Shown here piece by piece: positions 45,850 through 54,654 of a stretch of DNA of 64,000 bases; the stretch's first letter is position 1; every line of letters starts with the position of its first letter. The DNA lies in assembly GCA_036002485.1 (NCBI GenBank), contig DASYTI010000001.1:1-64000 (forward strand). The letters run 5' to 3'. The notes beneath the pieces are model-generated. The model did not search any database. It worked only from the letters and a program-made list of their open reading frames with translations, and had not been told where the DNA came from. Position numbers and translations under genes: made by a program. This DNA is from Candidatus Methylomirabilota bacterium (GTDB lineage Bacteria; Methylomirabilota; Methylomirabilia; Rokubacteriales; CSP1-6).

Positions 45850-47313
45850 ATGGTCCGCTCCACCTTCCGGTTCTGGTTCAGCATCATCGTCATTCCGACC
45901 TTCCTCGTCATCGCCGTCCTCAGCTATTTCGCCTGGCGGCAGTCCGTTCCGGGGGTCCGCGCGGTGCTCGAGCCAGTCCCCCGCTGGATCGGCGTCAAGA
46001 CGCCGCTCGCCGTGGATCTCTTCGCGGTGCGCGGCGGAGTCCGCTCCGTCGAGATCCGCCTGAAGCAGGGTCCCGCGCGTGTGGTCCTCGTCAAGCAGGA
46101 GTTCACGGGCGCGCCGTCGAATACCCAGCGCGTGGCCCTCCAGATCACGGGCGGCACCCTGGGCCTGCGCGAGGGGGGCGCCCTGCTCGAGGTGCGCGCC
46201 CGCGACGGCTTCTGGCGGCCCATCCGCGTGGACGACAAGCCCGTCGCCTCCGTACCCGTTACCCTGGATTTCACGCCGCCCTCGCTCGAAGTGGTCTCGG
46301 CGACGCGCTACTGGGCCAAGGGCGGCGGGGGGCTCGTGGTCATCCGCTCCCGAGGCGCCTCTCGCGTGGCGGTGAGCGTCGGCGCCCTGTCCTTCCGCGC
46401 GTATCCGGCGGGACCGGCGGACTCCAATCTCCACGTGGCCATCGTCGGCCTGCCCTGGAACTACGAGGTGGGGACGCCCATCGCCGCCACCGCCCAGGAC
46501 GAGGCCGGGAACACGACCACGCGCAATGTCGCCGTCGAGGTCAAGGGCCGGCGCTTCAAGACGGACGTGATCGACGTGAAGGACGACTTCCTGGAGCGCA
46601 AGCTCCCCGAGCTCCTGCCCGAGCGCGGCGGGGCGATCCCGCGCGATCAGCTCCTCGAGGCCTTTCTCACCGTCAACCGGGACCGTCGCAAGCAGGCCGA
46701 GGAGACCAAGCGCACGCTGGCCTCCCGGACGCAGCCGCGGCCGCTCTGGGACGGCGTCTTCCTGCAGCCCCGCAATACCAAGGTCTTCTCCAACTTCGCG
46801 GAGACGCGCACCTACCGCTACCACGGGCGAGAGGTCGACACTCAGATCCACTTCGGCTATGACCTGGCCGCCGTGCGCCACGGGCCGGTGCCCGCGGCGA
46901 ACGCGGGCGTGGTCGTCTTCGCGGGCCCGCTATCGATCTACGGCAATACGGTCATCGTGGATCACGGGCTGGGCCTGCAGACGCTCTACGCGCATCTCTC
47001 GACCATCGAGGTCAAGGAAGGCGATCAGGTGCGACAGGAGCAGGAGCTGGGGCGCACCGGCGATACGGGATTCGCCATGGGCGACCACCTGCACTTCGAG
47101 GTGCTCATCCAGGGGGTATCGGTGACGCCCGTCGAGTGGTGGGATGCCCGGTGGATCCGCGATCATATCGGCCGGCCGCTGCGTGAGGCGAGCCTGCTCC
47201 TCATCGAGTCGATCATGCCCGAGCTGGCGAAGGAGCAAGCCCCGCCCCCGCCCCGACGCCGTCGCGCGGCCGTGCCGCCGCGGGAGCAACCTCCGAAAGT
47301 CGAGAGCCCCTAG
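45850..47313 (+). CDS. Membrane-anchored M23 (LytM) family metallopeptidase
   Basis: Predicted cell-wall endopeptidase or its activator. The 487-residue protein has an N-terminal signal anchor (about 8-30), a beta-rich central region (35-230), a charged helix (about 250-300) and a C-terminal LytM domain (about 325-455). Metal-site motifs are HFGYDLAA (H-X3-D) and GDHLHFEVLIQG (HxH), with TLYAHLS also present, so all zinc ligands appear intact. The tail is Pro/Arg-rich. It is convergent with the caspase gene; the two stop codons share one CTAG. Confidence 0.87.
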   Translation: MVRSTFRFWFSIIVIPTFLVIAVLSYFAWRQSVPGVRAVLEPVPRWIGVKTPLAVDLFAVRGGVRSVEIRLKQGPARVVLVKQEFTGAPSNTQRVALQITGGTLGLREGGALLEVRARDGFWRPIRVDDKPVASVPVTLDFTPPSLEVVSATRYWAKGGGGLVVIRSRGASRVAVSVGALSFRAYPAGPADSNLHVAIVGLPWNYEVGTPIAATAQDEAGNTTTRNVAVEVKGRRFKTDVIDVKDDFLERKLPELLPERGGAIPRDQLLEAFLTVNRDRRKQAEETKRTLASRTQPRPLWDGVFLQPRNTKVFSNFAETRTYRYHGREVDTQIHFGYDLAAVRHGPVPAANAGVVVFAGPLSIYGNTVIVDHGLGLQTLYAHLSTIEVKEGDQVRQEQELGRTGDTGFAMGDHLHFEVLIQGVSVTPVEWWDARWIRDHIGRPLREASLLLIESIMPELAKEQAPPPPRRRRAAVPPREQPPKVESP

Positions 47314-49844
47314 CGGGTCACCTTCACCAACGGAAGCGCGCCTTCCATCTCGCCCTTCATGACGGGATGCTGGTTGCCCCCGACCGAGCGCGATTTCTGT
47401 GCCACCTGCTGCTCGAGGTACTCGTAGAGCTCCTGGACGGTGACGATGCCGTCCTTGTTGAGGTCGGCCGCGCCTTTGAGCCCCTGCACGAGGTAGTAGG
47501 TGAAGATGCCGTGCCCGAGCTCGGCCAGCTCGATCGACACTTCGGAGGTACGCGAGGCCGTGATGATGGCGCGTCCCTTCGAGCGGGTCAGCCGCTCGAG
47601 GAACTGGTCGTCCAGGTTGGTGGCGCGCGTGCGCTTCGCGCTGAAGGTCCGCCCGCCCGCCGCGCCGCTATAGCAGGCGTCGAGGAAGACCACCATGCGC
47701 TCGGCCTCGACCCGGCTGAAGATGGTCTGCATCTCGTCCATGGGCAGCGCCGTCGAGTACAGATCGTCCGGGTCGGCGTCGGCCGGGATCAGATACTTGG
47801 CGAGCCCGTCGCGCTCGACGCCTCGCTGGTCCACCTCGGGAGCCCCGTGGCCCGCGAAGAAGATCACCACCGTGTCGTCCTTCTTGGCCGAGCGCGCGAG
47901 GAAGGTGCCGAGGGCCCACTTGATGTTGCGAAGAGTCGGCGGCTTCTCGCTCTTGTCGCTCAGCAGGAGCACGTGATCCTTCCGGAAGCCCCCGGGTCCG
48001 ACCAGGACCTGATAGAGCGCCTCGGCGTCTGCCACGCTGTAGCGGAGCGAGGGGATGTCCGTGCTCTGGTAGCGCCCCACCCCGATGACGACGGCCCATC
48101 GGTCGCTTACGGGCTTGACGGGCGGCGATGGCGGGGGGGCAGGCGCGGACGCCACCGGCTTCGGCTTGTCATAGATGACCGTGCGAAGCTCCTGCTTGAT
48201 GGTGCCGTCGGGCTCCGTGGCCGTCAGCACGATGGCATTGGCGCCCTCGCGGAAGGTGACGGGCGCGCTGACCGCGACGGAGCGCGGCGGCGTCTTGTCG
48301 CTCTGCTGGTGCACCTGGGTGCCGTTGAGGGCCACCGTGACCTTGGCCACGCCCTTGCTCGACGTCACCAATGCCGCCACCACGCTCGACTCCTCGCTCA
48401 CGCGGGAGCGATCCTCGGGGTACCGGAACGACACGGTCAGCGGCGCGGCTTTCTCGTAATAGACGGTCCGCACCTCTTGCTGGGTGACGCCGTCGGCGTC
48501 CGTGGCGGTGATGACCACGGTGTTCTGGCCCTCGCGGAGCTTGAGGGGCAGGTTCACGGCCGCCGAGGTCGTGCCGGGCTCCTGGCGCGCGACCTCGACC
48601 CCATTGAGGGAGACGGCCACGCGGCGGACGTTCTTGCCGCCCGACGCGAGCCCGGCGAGCGCCACCGTCTCGTTGTCGAAGCGCGCCTGATCAGCCGGCG
48701 AGGAAAGCGTCACCTGGAGCGGGACGGCCCTCGGAGCGGGCGCGGGCGCGGCGACTTGAGGCGGCGGCGGGGGCTGGGGAAGTGGCGGGGCGCCGATCGG
48801 CGGAACGGGGCCGGGCGGCGCGCCCGGCACGGCCGGCCCTCGAGGCGGCAGATAGAAGAGGCCGCGGGCCTCTTGCCGGGTGGTGCCCTCGCCATCCACG
48901 GCGGTCACGATGACGACGTTCTTGCCCTCACGGAGCTTGATCGGCACATCCAGGGCTATCTCCGGCTTGGGCGCGCGCCGCTCGTTCTTGCTCGCCACCT
49001 CGGCGCCGTTCACGGTGACCACCACCGAGGCCAGGCCTTTGCCCGCGGTGACCTTTCCGCCCAGCGTGATGCTATCGATACCGACGCGGTCCTTCTCGGG
49101 CATGCCCTCGAGGGCGAACTGTATCGGACCGGTGGTGGGATGATCGAGACCGACGAGCTGGAATCGGAGAGTGCCTTGGGGCCCGTCCGCCTTGATGTAC
49201 TGGCGTGCCTCGGGTGAGTACCAGAGATGGTTCTCGAAGCTCCGGCCGCCCTGATTGGTGAAGGTGAGGACGATGTGGAAGGCCTTGAAGGTTCCCGCGA
49301 AGACCTGCACGTCTTCGTAGGCCACCACCCTCCAGCTGATGGAGACGGGGAACGAGCGCCCCGAGGTTCCCGGAGTCTCCCAGAGGCTGTTCTGAAAACC
49401 GGACTTGCCGACCTCGAGCGGCCACTTCAGCTCGATGGGCGGGCTGAAATCGAGGACGGCGTCGCCCCGCTGCGCGCGGGCGATCCCGAGGTCCTTGGTC
49501 AGGTGGATCTCCCAGCGCGGCCTCGTGGAGAAGACGTAGATGTCCTTCTCGATACGGATCAGCTCGTAGAGGCCGTCATTGCGCACCCACTTCTCGCCGA
49601 GCGTATACGTCGGCCGCTCGGCCCGCGGCTTGGCCTGCGCGTGGGCGAGCGCGGGCGAGAGCACGAGGGCCAGCACGATCGCCGAGGCGAAGAGGGCAAG
49701 AGACGTTCGAGCTGAGACGCGGCCCGCAGTTCGAGGCGAGGGGCGGCGCCTCGCCGACGCGAGCCGAGGGCGGAGTTGATCCCGCAGGAGAGGAGCGCGG
49801 CGAGGCGCGAGCTGAGACAATCGCTTCAGGCCTGAACGAACCAT
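47310..49844 (-). CDS. Secreted caspase-like (C14/orthocaspase) protein with Ig-like repeats and an EF-hand
   Basis: An 844-residue protein. After an Ala/Leu-rich signal helix (about 49-68, cleavage near AHAQA) comes a beta domain (75-235), then three Ig-like repeats (about 240-520), each ending LREGxNxVVxTAxDxxG. A C14 domain follows (about 555-780) with His666 in VIFFAGHGAP and Cys724 in FLDACYSG. A C-terminal EF-hand loop DLNKDGIVTVQEL starts at 794 with all ligand positions. Catalysis and Ca2+ activation are inferred. Residues about 12-47 come from a dispersed repeat, so the start is uncertain. Confidence 0.85.
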   Translation of the reverse strand: MVRSGLKRLSQLAPRRAPLLRDQLRPRLASARRRPSPRTAGRVSARTSLALFASAIVLALVLSPALAHAQAKPRAERPTYTLGEKWVRNDGLYELIRIEKDIYVFSTRPRWEIHLTKDLGIARAQRGDAVLDFSPPIELKWPLEVGKSGFQNSLWETPGTSGRSFPVSISWRVVAYEDVQVFAGTFKAFHIVLTFTNQGGRSFENHLWYSPEARQYIKADGPQGTLRFQLVGLDHPTTGPIQFALEGMPEKDRVGIDSITLGGKVTAGKGLASVVVTVNGAEVASKNERRAPKPEIALDVPIKLREGKNVVIVTAVDGEGTTRQEARGLFYLPPRGPAVPGAPPGPVPPIGAPPLPQPPPPPQVAAPAPAPRAVPLQVTLSSPADQARFDNETVALAGLASGGKNVRRVAVSLNGVEVARQEPGTTSAAVNLPLKLREGQNTVVITATDADGVTQQEVRTVYYEKAAPLTVSFRYPEDRSRVSEESSVVAALVTSSKGVAKVTVALNGTQVHQQSDKTPPRSVAVSAPVTFREGANAIVLTATEPDGTIKQELRTVIYDKPKPVASAPAPPPSPPVKPVSDRWAVVIGVGRYQSTDIPSLRYSVADAEALYQVLVGPGGFRKDHVLLLSDKSEKPPTLRNIKWALGTFLARSAKKDDTVVIFFAGHGAPEVDQRGVERDGLAKYLIPADADPDDLYSTALPMDEMQTIFSRVEAERMVVFLDACYSGAAGGRTFSAKRTRATNLDDQFLERLTRSKGRAIITASRTSEVSIELAELGHGIFTYYLVQGLKGAADLNKDGIVTVQELYEYLEQQVAQKSRSVGGNQHPVMKGEMEGALPLVKVTR
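49705..49817. repeat. Dispersed repeat family, copy inside the caspase reading frame
   Basis: Starts GTTCGAGCTGAGACGCGGCC and includes a 43-bp stretch (49729-49771) identical to 57053-57095; with the next 17 bp, 59 of 60 positions agree. It is in frame with the caspase gene on the minus strand and adds a Pro/Arg-rich segment before the signal helix. Confidence 0.93.
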
Positions 49845-49850
49845 GTGATG

Positions 49851-49880
49851 ACCCTATCCGCCTGGGCGGGGCCGTGTCAA
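49851..49880 (-). promoter_or_regulatory. Candidate sigma70-type promoter of the caspase gene
   Basis: TTGACA (49880-49875), an 18-bp spacer and TAGGGT (49856-49851). The expected start falls at or within a few bases of the ATG at 49844, so the message would be nearly leaderless, or translation starts further in. Confidence 0.5.
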
Positions 49881-49943
49881 ACTTGGCGGGAGAGGCCTGC
49901 TTCCTCGGTTCGCGAGCGGGAACTCGCCTGGAAGCTCGGGTAC

Positions 49944-50906
49944 TTACCGCCGCGCCGCCGAGAGGTCGCGGGATTCCACGTACTCCCGCTGGGCGAGCTC
50001 GGTCAGCCCTATCGTCTCGTAGACCTGTCCGAGCAGCAGATGCAGGGTCGGCTCGTCGGGGTCTTTGGCCACCGCGGCCAGGAGCTCGCGCCGGGCCTCG
50101 GCATAGAGCCCCTCGCGGAGGAGATAGCCGGCCCGCATGATGGCCACGCTGGAGGCGGGATAGCCGGGCATCGAGGCAGGGACGAGGATGCCGAGCGATT
50201 CCTGCACCCGCGCGGCGTCTCCGGCGGCCAGGATCTCGAACTCGGTCTGCTGAACCGGCTGACCCGCCGTCTCGAGCTGCCAGAGATAGCGCACGCCGGG
50301 CTGGAGCGCGGGCGCGGAGGCAGGATACGCCACGGGCCGCCGCGGAAGATCCGCCTGCTCCCAGAGGGGACCCTTGGCCGAGAGCACGCGCACGCGGTAG
50401 CGCAAGGTGTCCGAGCCGTTCCACTCGAATGCCACGGTGCCGGGCAGGATCTTCGTGTCGCGGGGGGCGAGCTGGAGCACGCGCGGCGGGCGCACGTTGC
50501 GCACCGAGAGCGGGAGATAGGCCAGGTCCTTCTGCTTGCCGGAGAGAAAGTCCGTGACCCCGCCCACGAGACCACGCAGCTTGTCGCCGGAGGCGGCCGC
50601 GGCGGGCGGCTGCACGGTGAAGGGCGAGTTGGCCGCGGAGACCGATTGCGCTCCCCGCCCGCCCGTGAAGACGACGGCCGCGCGCGCCGAGCCGCCGGCG
50701 CGGATCTGGTCGCCCGCGCGGAGCGCCTGCAGAGGCTGGGCCGCGCCCCACGCGGACTCCCCCGCCCGCTTCACCTCGATCTGGCCGCCCTCCGCGCGGA
50801 TCTCGGTGACCACGGCCACGGGATCCGCGGCCATCGCCACTGACGGGAGGATCAGCGTCCATTCGAGCAGACCCGCCCCAAGCAGTACCGCCAGAGTCTT
50901 GGCCAC
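49944..50906 (-). CDS. FecR-domain protein with C-terminal TPR-like helices, exported
   Basis: A 320-residue protein with a signal peptide (VAKTLAVLLGAGLLEWTLI, cleavage near AMAADP). The FecR-like domain (about 35-105) shows VKRAGESAWGAAQPLQALRAGDQIRAG in two stretches and SARAAVVFTGG. Then a fibronectin-like region (125-215, FEWNGSDTLRYRVRV) and a helical TPR-like end (about 250-310, ARRELLAAVAKDPDEPTLHL). Start GTG 50906, 2 nt after the cyclase stop, so the pair is translationally linked. CHASE2 cyclases are often paired with FecR proteins; role as periplasmic sensor partner is inference. Confidence 0.78.
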   Translation of the reverse strand: MAKTLAVLLGAGLLEWTLILPSVAMAADPVAVVTEIRAEGGQIEVKRAGESAWGAAQPLQALRAGDQIRAGGSARAAVVFTGGRGAQSVSAANSPFTVQPPAAAASGDKLRGLVGGVTDFLSGKQKDLAYLPLSVRNVRPPRVLQLAPRDTKILPGTVAFEWNGSDTLRYRVRVLSAKGPLWEQADLPRRPVAYPASAPALQPGVRYLWQLETAGQPVQQTEFEILAAGDAARVQESLGILVPASMPGYPASSVAIMRAGYLLREGLYAEARRELLAAVAKDPDEPTLHLLLGQVYETIGLTELAQREYVESRDLSAARR

Positions 50907-50908
50907 GC

Positions 50909-52642
50909 TCAGCGCTCTCTTTCGTCGGGCTCCGGCGGCGCGACCTCGTAGATCCGCACGGGCTCCTGCCGTCCCTTGACCTGCACCAGTCCGCGGTCGG
51001 TCATCCCCACGTCCAGGGCCGCATTTCGATAGGCCGACTCGGTCACCAGCATGATGGTGCCGAGCTCCTTGTTCAAGCCCTCGACGCGGGAAGCCAGATT
51101 GACCGTGTCTCCCACCACAGCGTACTTGACCTTGCCCTCCCGGCCGACGTTTCCCGCGAACACCTCGCCGGTGTGCACGCCCAGCCCCATACGCAGCGGC
51201 GGCAGCCCCTCGGACTCCCAGCGCCGGTTGAGGCCGGCGAGCGCCCGCTGCATGGCCAGCGCGCTCTGCACCGCGTGGCGCGCGTGATCCGGATCGTCGA
51301 GGGGAGCGCCGAACACGGCCATGATCGCGTCCCCGATGAAATCGTTCACCATGCCCCGATGGACGAAGATGGCCGCCGTCATGGCGTCGAAGTACTCGGT
51401 CAGCCGCGCGGCCATCTGTTCGGGCGCCATGCGCTCGGAGAGCGTGGTGAAGCCGCGCAGGTCCGAAAAGAGAATGGAGACCTCGCGTCGCTCGCCGGCC
51501 AGCTCCTCGGGGCGGCGCTCCACGCGCGCGGCCACCTCGGGACTGACATAGCGGCCGAGAGCCTCGCGGAGCCGCCGCCTCGCCAGGACGTCGGCGCCCA
51601 GCCCGAGAAGGGCCACGGCGAGGACGGGGAGAAGAAAATCCACGAGGTAGCCGCGTTTGAGAGCGGCCAGGCTCGCGGGAATGCCCAGGATGGCCGCGGC
51701 CGCGAGACAGACCACGGTGCCCCAGAGCGGCCGCAGCGCGGTCATGACGAGACCGGCGAGGAGCACCGCCCCGAGCTGGACTCCGAGCGCCGCGATCCAT
51801 CCCGCCGGCCGGACGAAGCTCTGGGTCAGCAGCATCTGGGCGATATTCGCCTGGATCTCCACGCCCGACATCCGGCCAAAGGGCGTCATGTGGAAATCGC
51901 GGCCGTCCTGGAAGGTACCCCCCACGAGCACGATGCGTCCGCGCAGGGGATTGTCGCCGGCGATGTCGGCCCCCGCGTCGCCGATGGCGGCCACCGCGTC
52001 GGACGGAATGGTCAGGAAGCTTCCGGGGGGACCGATGAAGTTGATGGGGAGAACCGTCCCCGGCTCCGAGGTCTGGGACTGGCTGACCGCGGCCCCGAAG
52101 GCGACATCGCGGCCGACTCTCACCACCACGCGCCGGACGATGGCGTCCCCGTCCACCGGGACCTCCGGGGCGCTCAGCACGACCAGCTTGGCGAGCGCGG
52201 GATCGGCGAGCGGACCGCGATCGGGCAGGGCCGCGCTCGCCACCACGAGCCGGCGCGCTCCGCGCTCCGCGAACTCCGCCATGGCCTGGGCGAGGGCGGC
52301 GTCCTCCGGCGCGGGTCCGGCGGTGCGAAACGAGATGTCGAAGCCCACGGTGACGCCCCCCGCGCGCTGGATCCCCCGCAGCACCCGCGCCAGGTAATCG
52401 CGCGGAATGGGCTGGCGCCGACCGAGAGCATCGAAGGCGCCATCGTCGACGGCCACGATGACGATGGTCCCGGGCTGGCGCGGGCTCTGCAGATACATCA
52501 AGAGGTCGAGCGCTCGGACCTGGAGCGACTCGAAATAGCCCATGGCCGAGCCCGCCGTCACCGCGCAGGCGGCGATCGCGCCCACCACCCAGAGCTGGCG
52601 GAGGCGGGCCCGCCTCGCGCGCCACCATCCCAAAACACTCAT
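50909..52642 (-). CDS. Class III adenylate/guanylate cyclase with CHASE2 sensor domain
   Basis: Makes cyclic nucleotide in response to an extracytoplasmic signal. In 577 residues: one N-terminal helix (about 18-36), a periplasmic CHASE2 domain (about 40-290, with PGTIVIVAVDDGAFDALGRR and GRIVLVGGTFQDGRDFHMTP), three helices (about 300-375), then the cyclase domain (about 395-560). The catalytic core shows metal Asp in SILFSDLRGFTTLSERM and NDFIGDAIMAVFGAP, and VKYAVVGDTVNLASRVEGL. The family purine-selecting residues suggest cAMP, but this is not tested. Confidence 0.92.
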   Translation of the reverse strand: MSVLGWWRARRARLRQLWVVGAIAACAVTAGSAMGYFESLQVRALDLLMYLQSPRQPGTIVIVAVDDGAFDALGRRQPIPRDYLARVLRGIQRAGGVTVGFDISFRTAGPAPEDAALAQAMAEFAERGARRLVVASAALPDRGPLADPALAKLVVLSAPEVPVDGDAIVRRVVVRVGRDVAFGAAVSQSQTSEPGTVLPINFIGPPGSFLTIPSDAVAAIGDAGADIAGDNPLRGRIVLVGGTFQDGRDFHMTPFGRMSGVEIQANIAQMLLTQSFVRPAGWIAALGVQLGAVLLAGLVMTALRPLWGTVVCLAAAAILGIPASLAALKRGYLVDFLLPVLAVALLGLGADVLARRRLREALGRYVSPEVAARVERRPEELAGERREVSILFSDLRGFTTLSERMAPEQMAARLTEYFDAMTAAIFVHRGMVNDFIGDAIMAVFGAPLDDPDHARHAVQSALAMQRALAGLNRRWESEGLPPLRMGLGVHTGEVFAGNVGREGKVKYAVVGDTVNLASRVEGLNKELGTIMLVTESAYRNAALDVGMTDRGLVQVKGRQEPVRIYEVAPPEPDERER

Positions 52643-52704
52643 GGGCCAATGATGCTCATGGACCGGGGGGGCTCATCCGGCGGTCGCTCATCCAGTCCCC
52701 GAGT

Positions 52705-54024
52705 CTAGCGCCGACCGGGCATCATCTGAGCGGGCAGCCACAGCGCCAGCTCCGGCACGAAGAAGAGGATGATGACGAGCACGACCATGAGGATCACGTA
52801 CGGCGTGGTGCCGATGGTGATCTCGCGCGCGCCTGAGCCGGGCATGAGGTTCTGGATGACGAAGAGATTGAGCCCGACGGGGGGCGTGATGAAGCCGATC
52901 TCGAGCCAGACGACCATGATGATGCCGAACCACACCGGATCGAAGCCCAGGCCCGTGATGAGGGGAAAGAGGATGGGGAGCAGGATGATCATCACCGACA
53001 GCTCCTCGAGCGCATAGGCGATGACGAGCAGCACCGAGAAGATCGCCGCGAAGAGAGCCCACTTGGGAAGCCCCAGGGTCAGCACGGCGTTCAGGAGCGC
53101 CTTGGGGGCGCCCAGGAGCGCGATCACGTGCGAGAAGATAGCGGCAAAGAGGATGATGAGCATGACCATGGACGTGGTGCGCACCGTCGCCTGAAAGGTC
53201 TGGTTCAGGGCCCGCCAGGAGAGATTGCCGTAACAGAAGGCCAGGAGCATGCTCACCACGGATCCGAGGGCCGCCGCCTCCGTCGGGGTGACGATGCCGA
53301 GGTACATGGAGCCGAGGACGACGAAGATCAAGATGGCCACGGGCGCCACCTCGCCGAAGGAGCGGAGTTTGTCCCGGAACGACCCGCGGTCCTCGGCCAC
53401 GCGCGGGGCCTTCTCGGGCCAGATGAGCGCGTAGACGACCACGTAGATCGCGAACATGACGGCGAGCACGATGCCGGGAATGATCCCGGCCATGTAGAGA
53501 TGGCCGACCGAGGTCTCCGTCATCACGCCGTAGATGATCATGGGCACGGAGGGCGGGATGAGGATGCCCAGGGTGCCGCCCGCCGCGATGGAGCCGATGA
53601 TGAGCGGCCGCCCATAGCCGCGACGCTCCATCTCGGGAATGGCGATCATCCCGATGGTGGCCGCGGTGGCCACGCTGGAGCCGGACACCGCGGCGAAGAT
53701 GGCGCAGGAGAAGATGCTCGCCACCGCGAGGCCGCCCGGAAGAAAGCCCACCCAGCGCGCGACGGCGGTGAAGAGCCCCTTGCCGATGCCCGAATGGAGC
53801 AGGATGCCGCTCATGAAGATGAAGAGGGGGACGGCGATGAAGGAAAAGCTCGTGGCGTTGGTCCAGGCGATGGATCCGACCACCCCCATGCCCACCTTCC
53901 AGCCCTTCAGGTAGAGGAGGCCGACCACGCCGGCCAGCCCGAGCGAGATCGAGATCTCGAGTCCGAGGGCGAAGAGGAGGAACAGGAGCGCGATGAGGAG
54001 GGTGCCGAAGAGGGCTTCGCTCAC
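52705..54024 (-). CDS. dctM: TRAP transporter large permease (DctM)
   Basis: Sodium-coupled transport subunit for organic acids. The 439-residue protein has 12-13 helices with family segments SGSSVATAATIGMIAIPEM, GGTLGILIPPSVPMIIYGV, IVTPTEAAALGSVVSM and GFITPPVGLNLFVIQ. GTG start at 54024 overlaps the DctQ stop as GTGA. No DctP binding protein is in the window. Confidence 0.93.
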   Translation of the reverse strand: MSEALFGTLLIALLFLLFALGLEISISLGLAGVVGLLYLKGWKVGMGVVGSIAWTNATSFSFIAVPLFIFMSGILLHSGIGKGLFTAVARWVGFLPGGLAVASIFSCAIFAAVSGSSVATAATIGMIAIPEMERRGYGRPLIIGSIAAGGTLGILIPPSVPMIIYGVMTETSVGHLYMAGIIPGIVLAVMFAIYVVVYALIWPEKAPRVAEDRGSFRDKLRSFGEVAPVAILIFVVLGSMYLGIVTPTEAAALGSVVSMLLAFCYGNLSWRALNQTFQATVRTTSMVMLIILFAAIFSHVIALLGAPKALLNAVLTLGLPKWALFAAIFSVLLVIAYALEELSVMIILLPILFPLITGLGFDPVWFGIIMVVWLEIGFITPPVGLNLFVIQNLMPGSGAREITIGTTPYVILMVVLVIILFFVPELALWLPAQMMPGRR

Positions 54025-54533
54025 CGCGCCTCCGGCGAGGGAGGCACCTCGTCGCGGCCGGCGTGGGGCCCGAGGGCCGCGCGGAGCTGACGACGCAGCG
54101 CGATCATCATGGCGCCCGCCGTGAGGGCCAGGCCCGCGGGAATCAGAAACATGGGCAGCCAGAGCGGGTAGAGCATGACGGCGGAGACGCGACCGTAGTG
54201 GAAGGCGGTGAAGGCGGACTGGGTGGTGACCCAGATGACGGCGAGCAGAAAGACGATGCCGATGACCAGGTTGAAGACGCGCAGCCACGCGCGTACCGCG
54301 GGGGGCAGGTGGGTCGTGATGAGATCGACGCGGACATGGCCGCCCACGCGAAACGTCTGGGCGGCTCCGCCGAAGACCACGAGGAGGAGGAGGAAGGGCC
54401 CGATCTCGTCGACGAAGAGCTGGGGCCGGTCGAGGAAGTACCGCATGAGGACGTCGAAGGAGATGAGTACGGCGAGGACGAGCACGGCCACTCCGGCGAG
54501 CAGACCGGCCGCCCTCGACGTCTTCGCGATCAC
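54021..54533 (-). CDS. dctQ: TRAP transporter small permease (DctQ)
   Basis: Four-helix partner of DctM. The 170-residue protein shows the family patterns VLISFDVLMRYFLDRPQLFVDEI in two stretches and GGHVRVDLI, with helices about 8-26, 45-63, 86-104 and 126-146. GTG start at 54533. Located between an IclR regulator and dctM. Confidence 0.9.
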   Translation of the reverse strand: MIAKTSRAAGLLAGVAVLVLAVLISFDVLMRYFLDRPQLFVDEIGPFLLLLVVFGGAAQTFRVGGHVRVDLITTHLPPAVRAWLRVFNLVIGIVFLLAVIWVTTQSAFTAFHYGRVSAVMLYPLWLPMFLIPAGLALTAGAMMIALRRQLRAALGPHAGRDEVPPSPEAR

Positions 54534-54654
54534 GCGGCGGGCCGGATCAGCAGACGAGGGCCGCCGCGGCGGGCGTCATCATGGACGTCTCCCCTCTAGA
54601 GCGCGGGGACCAGCCCGCTGATGATCTCGAGGGACAGGGAGTGAAAAACGAGCC

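Noticed and set aside
49944-52649. A 901-codon frame covering the cyclase and FecR genes as one fusion protein
   Set aside because: The first two thirds are an off-frame reading of the cyclase gene, Arg/Gly/Ala-rich; only the last 320 codons are the FecR protein.
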